From positions 1 to 10,868 of the forward strand of contig CAJPKC010000015.1 of assembly GCA_905370255.1 (NCBI GenBank): 10,868 bases of DNA. The letters run 5' to 3'. Both the position numbers and the translations under genes were made by a program. A model generated the notes under the pieces. It had not been told where the DNA came from and made no database searches. It worked only from the letters and a program-made list of their open reading frames with translations. Positions within the stretch are counted from its first letter, which is position 1. Each line of letters starts with the position of its first letter. This document shows positions 6,291-10,868 of this stretch, in pieces. This stretch comes from Streptococcus oralis. Lineage in GTDB: Bacteria; Bacillota; Bacilli; Lactobacillales; Streptococcaceae.

Positions 6291-7190
6291 ATGACCTATA
6301 AACTGTATATTATGACCTTTCAGAATGCTCATTTTGGTTCGGGCACTCTTGATAGCTCAAAATTAACATTCTCAGCAGACCGTATCTTCTCAGCCCTAGT
6401 GCTAGAAGCCCTAAAAATGGGAAAACTCGATGCATTTCTTGCTGAAGCAAACCAGGACGATTTCACGCTCACAGATGCCTTTCCATTTCAATTTGGTCCC
6501 TTTTTGCCAAAGCCTATTGGTTATCCCAAACATGACCAAATAGATCAATCCGTTGATGTCAAAGAGGTTCGCCGTCAAGCAAAATTGTCTAAGAAATTGC
6601 AATTTCTTGCTCTAGAAAATCTTGATGATTATCTCAATGGAGATTTATTTGAAAATGAAGAGCATGCTGTCTTTGATACTGTGACAAAAAATCAACCACA
6701 TAAAGATGGCAATCTCTATCAAGTTGCTACAACCAGATTTTCAAACGATACGTCGCTTTACGTCATCGCAAACGAATCTGATTTGCTTAATGAGTTAATG
6801 ACTAGTCTTCAGTATTCAGGTCTTGGTGGAAAGCGTTCAAGTGGTTATGGTCGTTTTGAGTTAGATATTCAAAATATCCCACTTGAATTGTCAGTTAGAC
6901 TGACTAAGAATCATTCCGATAAAGTGATGACCCTTACGACAGCACTTCCTGTAGATGCTGACCTTGAAGAAGCAATGGAAGATGGTCATTACTTATTAAC
7001 TAAATCAAGTGGTTTTGCATTTAGTCATGCTACCAATGAGAATTATCGTAAGCAAGATCTTTACAAATTTACTTCTGGTTCAACTTTTAGTAAAACATTT
7101 GAAGGGCAGATTGTCGATGTGAGACCACTTGATTTCCCTCATGCTGTTTTAAATTATGCTAAACCACTCTTCTTTAAATTGGAGGTATAA
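6291..7190 (+). CDS. csm4: Csm4, Cas5-like RAMP subunit binding the crRNA 5' handle
   Basis: The 299-residue protein is the type III-A Cas5-group RAMP. It caps the 5' end of the crRNA, gripping the ACGGAAAC tag, and bridges Cas10 to the Csm3 filament. The N-terminus (YIMTFQNAHFGSG) and the glycine-rich stretch SGLGGKRSSGYGR (176-188) are the family marks. No catalytic residues are expected. The gene starts one base after the csm3 stop, with GGAGG at 6280-6284 inside csm3, so it is cotranslated or coupled. Because Csm4 contacts the tag directly, the variant handles in this array are relevant to its binding. Length and motifs look normal. Confidence 0.95.
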   Translation: MTYKLYIMTFQNAHFGSGTLDSSKLTFSADRIFSALVLEALKMGKLDAFLAEANQDDFTLTDAFPFQFGPFLPKPIGYPKHDQIDQSVDVKEVRRQAKLSKKLQFLALENLDDYLNGDLFENEEHAVFDTVTKNQPHKDGNLYQVATTRFSNDTSLYVIANESDLLNELMTSLQYSGLGGKRSSGYGRFELDIQNIPLELSVRLTKNHSDKVMTLTTALPVDADLEEAMEDGHYLLTKSSGFAFSHATNENYRKQDLYKFTSGSTFSKTFEGQIVDVRPLDFPHAVLNYAKPLFFKLEV

Positions 7191-7192
7191 AA

Positions 7193-8266
7193 ATGAAAAA
7201 TGACTATAGAACATTTAAATTGAGCCTCCTGACACTTGCTCCAGTTCATATTGGCAATGGAGAGAAATATACCTCTAGAGAATTTATCTATGAAAATAAG
7301 AAGTTTTACTTTCCTGACATGGGGAAATTCTATAATAAAATGGTAGAGAAGAGGCTTGCTGAAAAGTTTGAGGCATTTCTAATTCAAACTCGTCCAAATG
7401 CACGTAATAACCGTCTTATTTCTTTCTTAAATGATAACCGAATTGCAGAGCGTTCTTTTGGAGGTTATAGTATCTCTGAAACAGGTTTAGAATCGGACAG
7501 AAATCCTAATTCAGCCGGAGCTATTAACGAAGTTAATAAGTTTATTCGTGATGCTTTTGGTAATCCCTATATTCCTGGTAGCTCATTAAAAGGTGCTATT
7601 CGTACTATTTTAATGAATACTACACCTAAGTGGAATAATGAAAATGCAGTAAATGACTTTGGAAGATTTCCAAAAGAGAATAAAAACCTAATCCCTTGGG
7701 GACCAAAAAAGGGTAAAGAATTCGATGATTTGTTTAATGCAATCCGTGTGAGTGATAGTAAACCTTTTGATAATAAGAATCTTATCCTGGTCCAGAAATG
7801 GGATTATTCAGCGAAAACCAATAAAGCTAAACCACTCCCTTTGTATAGAGAATCAATTTCTCCATTAACAAAAATTGATTTTGAGATTACAACAACCACT
7901 GATGAAGCTGGAAGATTGATTGAAGAATTAGGTAAGAGAGCACAAGCGTTTTATAAAGACTATAAAGCATTTTTCCTATCTGAATTTCCTGATGATAAGA
8001 TTCAAGCCAATCTCCAATACCCAATTTATTTAGGTGCAGGGAGCGGTGCATGGACAAAGACCCTATTTGAACAGGCTGATGGTATTTTACAAAGACGATA
8101 CAGTCGAATGAAAACTAAAATGGTTAAAAAAGGAGTTCTTAAGCTCACAAAAGCACCTCTTAAAACGGTTAAAATTCCATCCGGTAATCATTCATTAATC
8201 AAGAACCACGAGTCCTTTTATGAAATGGGAAAAGCTAATTTCATGATTAAGGAGATTGATAAATGA
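7193..8266 (+). CDS. csm5: Csm5, RAMP subunit at the 3' end of the crRNA
   Basis: The 357-residue Cas7-like RAMP closes the Csm3 filament at the 3' end of the crRNA. In staphylococci Csm5 also helps recruit nucleases that trim the crRNA; whether that holds here is inference. Visible marks are the N-terminal segment LLTLAPVHIGNGEKYTS, the RAMP motif IPGSSLKG (127-134) and a glycine-rich stretch LGAGSGAW ending at residue 287. The basic C-terminus is rich in lysine. The start has GGAGG at 7181-7185, 7 bases upstream, and lies 2 bases after the csm4 stop. The gene ends in an ATGA overlap with csm6. It appears intact. Confidence 0.95.
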   Translation: MKNDYRTFKLSLLTLAPVHIGNGEKYTSREFIYENKKFYFPDMGKFYNKMVEKRLAEKFEAFLIQTRPNARNNRLISFLNDNRIAERSFGGYSISETGLESDRNPNSAGAINEVNKFIRDAFGNPYIPGSSLKGAIRTILMNTTPKWNNENAVNDFGRFPKENKNLIPWGPKKGKEFDDLFNAIRVSDSKPFDNKNLILVQKWDYSAKTNKAKPLPLYRESISPLTKIDFEITTTTDEAGRLIEELGKRAQAFYKDYKAFFLSEFPDDKIQANLQYPIYLGAGSGAWTKTLFEQADGILQRRYSRMKTKMVKKGVLKLTKAPLKTVKIPSGNHSLIKNHESFYEMGKANFMIKEIDK

Positions 8267-9423
8267 GAGTACTTATATCAGCTGTAGGTGACACAGACCC
8301 TTTTAGAAATTTTCATGATGGCGCCTTAATTCATATTGCAAGAAAATATCGTCCCGAAAAAGTTATATTGATTTTTTCAGAACATACTGCAAAAAAACAA
8401 GGTAATATTGAAAAAGCCTTGTTTTCTATTGCTCCTAACTATGAGCCTGAACTCATAATTCATGATTCCATTATTAGTGATAATGAAGTTCATATTTTTG
8501 ATGTGATGTTTCAACGTTTCTCTGATATTTTGCAAGAATACTATACTAAAGAAGATGAATTTATCTTAAATCTTTCTAGTGCAACACCTCAAATCAAATC
8601 TGCTCTATTTGTGATTAATCGTTTAAGTGGTATCAATGTCAAAGCGGTTCAAGTTTCGAGTCCTGAACACGCTTCAAACGAGAACATCGGTCATGATAAT
8701 GATGAGAACATTGATGAACTCATCGAAGTCAATGAAGATAATAAATTCAATTTTATTGACCGAACGATTGAAGATAATGCTGAAAAATTTAGTCAGGCTC
8801 TCTTGAAGAAGACTGCTCGAGATTTTATCGAGAAGTTTGATTATAAGGCGGCACTAGACATCCTAGACCAATTAACAGATTTTCCGAATTTAAAAAGTGT
8901 TCGAGAAGAAATCCGTGATGTTGTTAACTGTCTGTCTAAACAAGATGTTCCAAAAGGGTTACGTCATAAAAAATTGAAGGAAGAAGAACAAAAAATTCTT
9001 AGCGCCTATTTGACCATTGAACTGCAAAGAGAACGTGGGAACGTCAGTGAAAGTTTTATACGAATTAAAAACTTAACTGAGTTTATTTTGGAAGACTATA
9101 TTGAAAAAAGATACCCAGGTTTAATAGATGAATATTGTGAAGATATTCAGAAATATTATCTAAGTCTCTTTGATTACAGTAAACTTTTAAAAGCAACGAA
9201 AGAATTTAAACTTAAGAGAACAATCTCTCCAATTATTGAGATGAATTCTTCTAGAAATAAGGTTGCCCACAGCTTAAGTCCTTTGGACTCAGATGCAGTT
9301 AAACAACTAGGGATAGCTATGAAAACCTTAAAAACTCTAGTTAGAGAACAATACCATTTTAGCCAGAGTGATTTTAATTTTTATCAGGATTTGAATAAGA
9401 AATTATTAACTAAGTTGAACTAA
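8263..9423 (+). CDS. csm6: Csm6, cyclic oligoadenylate-activated CARF-HEPN ribonuclease
   Basis: This 386-residue protein acts apart from the Csm complex as a promiscuous single-strand RNase switched on by Cas10's cyclic oligoadenylate; cA6 was reported as the activator for S. thermophilus. The CARF domain is N-terminal, with the first-strand motif SAVGDTDP (6-13) and LSSATPQ (104-110) lining the ligand pocket. The HEPN active site is R331-x4-H336 in RNKVAH, near the C-terminus. HEPN RNases act as dimers. ATG overlaps the csm5 stop (ATGA), with AAGGAG 8 bases upstream. A paralogue follows directly. Compared with that paralogue, D10 replaces threonine and A107 replaces glycine in the CARF motifs, which may tune ligand binding (inference). 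Confidence 0.97.
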   Translation: MRVLISAVGDTDPFRNFHDGALIHIARKYRPEKVILIFSEHTAKKQGNIEKALFSIAPNYEPELIIHDSIISDNEVHIFDVMFQRFSDILQEYYTKEDEFILNLSSATPQIKSALFVINRLSGINVKAVQVSSPEHASNENIGHDNDENIDELIEVNEDNKFNFIDRTIEDNAEKFSQALLKKTARDFIEKFDYKAALDILDQLTDFPNLKSVREEIRDVVNCLSKQDVPKGLRHKKLKEEEQKILSAYLTIELQRERGNVSESFIRIKNLTEFILEDYIEKRYPGLIDEYCEDIQKYYLSLFDYSKLLKATKEFKLKRTISPIIEMNSSRNKVAHSLSPLDSDAVKQLGIAMKTLKTLVREQYHFSQSDFNFYQDLNKKLLTKLN

Positions 9424-9428
9424 AGAGG
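9424..9428 (+). promoter_or_regulatory. Ribosome binding site setting the TTG start of csm6'
   Basis: AGAGG follows the csm6 stop codon directly and stands 9 bases before TTG at 9438. Reading from this TTG gives an N-terminus (KILISAVGTTDP) that aligns residue for residue with the start of Csm6 (RVLISAVGDTDP), which fixes the start even though it is not ATG. Confidence 0.75.
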
Positions 9429-9437
9429 TAATTCAAA

Positions 9438-10724
9438 TTGAAAATTTTAATCTCAGCTGTAGGAACAACCGATCCTATAAGTAATAATCACGATGCAGCG
9501 TTACTTCATATCGCAAGAAATTATAGACCTGACAAGATTGTCCTTGTATATAGTCAAGAAATGTTGGTCAAACAAGATTTGATAAATAAGGTTTTGCTCT
9601 CAATCGAAGGCTATAACCCTATCATTGAAATTGACTCTACAATCTTGAATAACGACGAAGTCTTTCTTTTCGACAAAATGTATGAAGTAATGGGGATGAT
9701 TGTTCAGAAGTATACTAATGACGATGACGAAATCATCTTAAACTTATCATCAGGTACACCACAAATTATATCAGCTCTCTTTGCCCTTAACCGTATCAAT
9801 GACTATAATACTCAAGCTATTCAGGTTGCTACTCCTAAAAAAGGAGCAAACAGAGAATACAAGCCTCTGACCGACTCTGAGATAGATGCTCTTATTGTGG
9901 AAAATCAAGATAATAGTCTAGATTTTGTTGACCGAAGTATTAAAGATAAATCTGAGAAGTTCACGCAAGCATTAGTCAAACGTCATCTTAGAAGTTTAAT
10001 TGCTTCCTTTGATTATCAAGCAGCAGAAGCCATAATCAATCGAAAAGAATATAATAAATTACTTTCTAAAAAGAGAATTGCTTATATTCGTGAGAAGCTA
10101 AACGATTTTTCACGTGTTTTTAAAAACCAGTCTATTCTTTCAGATATCCTTTCGTTTCCTCTCGAAGACCCCCAAAAGAAGGCTTTAAATTACTATTTGA
10201 TGATTGATGTTTTAAAAGAACGTGAGCATATTGCTGATGTCTTGATTAAGGCAAAATCACTAGCTGAATTTGTCATCGAAGAAACCATCAAAAAAGATCA
10301 TGAGGGCTTAATCGTATTTGATGGCAATCTGCCAAAACTTAATCCAGATTTTCCTGATTGTGAGGCAATTTTAGACGATATTGATAAGAAAATGAAAAAA
10401 TCTAGGGGGATTGAAGATACTGAAGAACGCATTTTTTCAGTACAATCAACACTTAATCTATTATCTTACTTGAATATCCTTGAGTTCTATGAATATGACT
10501 CTCAGCTTCAAACAGCGATTAATGTCATTTTAAGTTTGAATGGTGAACGAAATAAAGTTGCTCACGGTTTGTCAGAAATTGATACGCGATTATTAAGTCG
10601 TAAGAAGTTAAAACAACTTTCTGAAAACTTGCGATTGCTTCTTATTGATTGTTTGGGTATTGATTCAAGCTATTTTAACTATTATGACAAACAAAATGAA
10701 GAGCTTATAAAGATACTTGAATAG
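9438..10724 (+). CDS. csm6': Csm6' (second Csm6 paralogue), CARF-HEPN ribonuclease
   Basis: This 428-residue paralogue of the upstream Csm6 has the same order: an N-terminal CARF domain with SAVGTTDP (6-13) and LSSGTPQ (103-109), a helical middle, and a HEPN site R371-x4-H376 in RNKVAH. The R371/H376 numbering matches that reported for S. thermophilus Csm6'. It is about 40 residues longer than Csm6; the extra material lies in the helical C-terminal half before the HEPN motif (roughly residues 290-345). It should be activated by cyclic oligoadenylate and degrade RNA after target recognition. The start is TTG, 14 bases after the csm6 stop, supported by AGAGG and by alignment to Csm6. It is the last gene of the operon; its stop is 21 bases from the next promoter's -35. 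It is intact. Confidence 0.96.
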   Translation: MKILISAVGTTDPISNNHDAALLHIARNYRPDKIVLVYSQEMLVKQDLINKVLLSIEGYNPIIEIDSTILNNDEVFLFDKMYEVMGMIVQKYTNDDDEIILNLSSGTPQIISALFALNRINDYNTQAIQVATPKKGANREYKPLTDSEIDALIVENQDNSLDFVDRSIKDKSEKFTQALVKRHLRSLIASFDYQAAEAIINRKEYNKLLSKKRIAYIREKLNDFSRVFKNQSILSDILSFPLEDPQKKALNYYLMIDVLKEREHIADVLIKAKSLAEFVIEETIKKDHEGLIVFDGNLPKLNPDFPDCEAILDDIDKKMKKSRGIEDTEERIFSVQSTLNLLSYLNILEFYEYDSQLQTAINVILSLNGERNKVAHGLSEIDTRLLSRKKLKQLSENLRLLLIDCLGIDSSYFNYYDKQNEELIKILE

Positions 10725-10745
10725 ATATTTGGGTGTCATCCCCCT

Positions 10746-10774
10746 TTGACATTCCCTTATAAAAGCGCTATAAT
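10746..10774 (+). promoter_or_regulatory. Perfect-consensus sigma-A promoter, probably for a pyr operon
   Basis: TTGACA (10746-10751) and TATAAT (10769-10774) match consensus at all 12 positions, with the ideal 17-bp spacing. Transcription should start near 10781 and run into the PyrR-type leader. Strong promoters held back by attenuation are typical of pyr operons in Firmicutes. The controlled gene lies beyond the right edge. Confidence 0.9.
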
Positions 10775-10791
10775 AGAACAAATTGAACTGA

Positions 10792-10824
10792 ACCTTTAAT
10801 CGAGTCCAGAGAGGCGAGAAAGGT
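10792..10824 (+). promoter_or_regulatory. PyrR-binding loop of a pyr attenuator leader
   Basis: The loop sequence AGTCCAGAGAGGC (10803-10815) fits the PyrR RNA-binding consensus (ARUCCNGNGAGGYU) known from Bacillus and lactic acid bacteria. It is closed by ACCTTT (10792-10797) pairing with AAAGGT (10819-10824), which forms the anti-antiterminator. With UMP bound, PyrR stabilises this hairpin and lets the downstream terminator form. CCTTTA (10793-10798) can instead pair with TAAAGG (10848-10853), a likely antiterminator. The gene it controls, a pyrimidine biosynthesis or uptake gene, is outside the window. Confidence 0.88.
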
Positions 10825-10831
10825 GTACTGA

Positions 10832-10845
10832 GATGCTACGGCATC
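10832..10845 (+). other. Small hairpin with a UACG tetraloop in the pyr leader
   Basis: GATGC (10832-10836) pairs with GCATC (10841-10845) around the loop TACG. In RNA this is cUACGg, one of the very stable UNCG tetraloops. It sits between the PyrR-binding hairpin and the terminator arm and probably helps to fold the leader or to space the antiterminator arms. That role is inferred. Confidence 0.6.
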
Positions 10846-10854
10846 ACTAAAGGG

Positions 10855-10868
10855 TAGGGACTGCCCTA
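10855..10868 (+). terminator. Start of the pyr leader terminator hairpin, cut by window edge
   Basis: TAGGG (10855-10859) pairs with CCCTA (10864-10868) around ACTG. The upstream bases AAAGGG (10849-10854) would extend the stem if CCCTTT follows past the edge. The location after a PyrR loop makes this the expected attenuator terminator. Its T-run is not in the window, so this is partial evidence. Confidence 0.6.

Noticed and set aside
6411..6602. Minus-strand open frame within csm4
   Set aside because: It is antisense to the well-supported csm4, has no recognisable domain, and is probably chance.
10729..10747. GGG...CCCCC followed by TTT after csm6' as an intrinsic terminator
   Set aside because: Only about three base pairs can form before mismatches, and the T-run is three bases. 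It is too weak to call.

Overview
The window is a type III-A (Csm) CRISPR-Cas locus. The repeat matches the family known as CRISPR2 in Streptococcus thermophilus. The Cas10 and Csm protein sequences, and the published residue numbers I remember for the S. thermophilus complex (Cas10 D575/D576, Csm3 D33, Csm6 R331/H336, Csm6' R371/H376), also fit. I therefore place the DNA in the Streptococcus salivarius group, most likely S. thermophilus or a very close relative. AT-rich codon use, strong GGAGG ribosome binding sites and a PyrR-type leader at the right edge agree with a low-GC Firmicute.

Layout. Positions 1-2124 are a CRISPR array that enters from the left edge: 30 repeats (the first cut by the edge, the last truncated) and 29 spacers of 34-40 bp. 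The repeat's conserved 3' end, ACGGAAAC, is the expected crRNA 5' handle when the array is read on the plus strand. The leader, and probably the adaptation genes cas1/cas2, should therefore lie left of the window. Positions 2125-2260 hold no gene: an AT-rich tract, a sigma-A promoter with extended -10, then a strong terminator-like hairpin with six Ts that sits between that promoter and cas6. Positions 2261-10724 are one tightly packed plus-strand operon: cas6, cas10 (csm1), csm2, csm3, csm4, csm5, csm6 and a second csm6 paralogue (csm6'). Positions 10725-10868 hold a perfect-consensus promoter and the start of a PyrR-controlled attenuator, whose pyr gene lies beyond the right edge.

How it works together. 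Cas6 cuts the array transcript 3' of the repeat hairpin. The crRNAs are loaded into a complex of Cas10, Csm2, Csm3, Csm4 and Csm5. Csm3 cuts target RNA. Target binding switches on Cas10, whose HD domain cuts ssDNA and whose Palm domain makes cyclic oligoadenylates. These activate the CARF-HEPN ribonucleases Csm6 and Csm6'. All the catalytic motifs visible here are intact, so the system looks functional.

The effector is a known system. The less ordinary material is: the terminator-like hairpin in the cas leader; the large array with repeats that vary mostly in the hairpin loop yet keep a GNRA tetraloop; a compensatory stem change; variant crRNA handles; an exact tandem spacer duplication; a spacer with a 9-bp inverted repeat; and the direct abutment of the cas operon on a pyr attenuator with no clear terminator between them.
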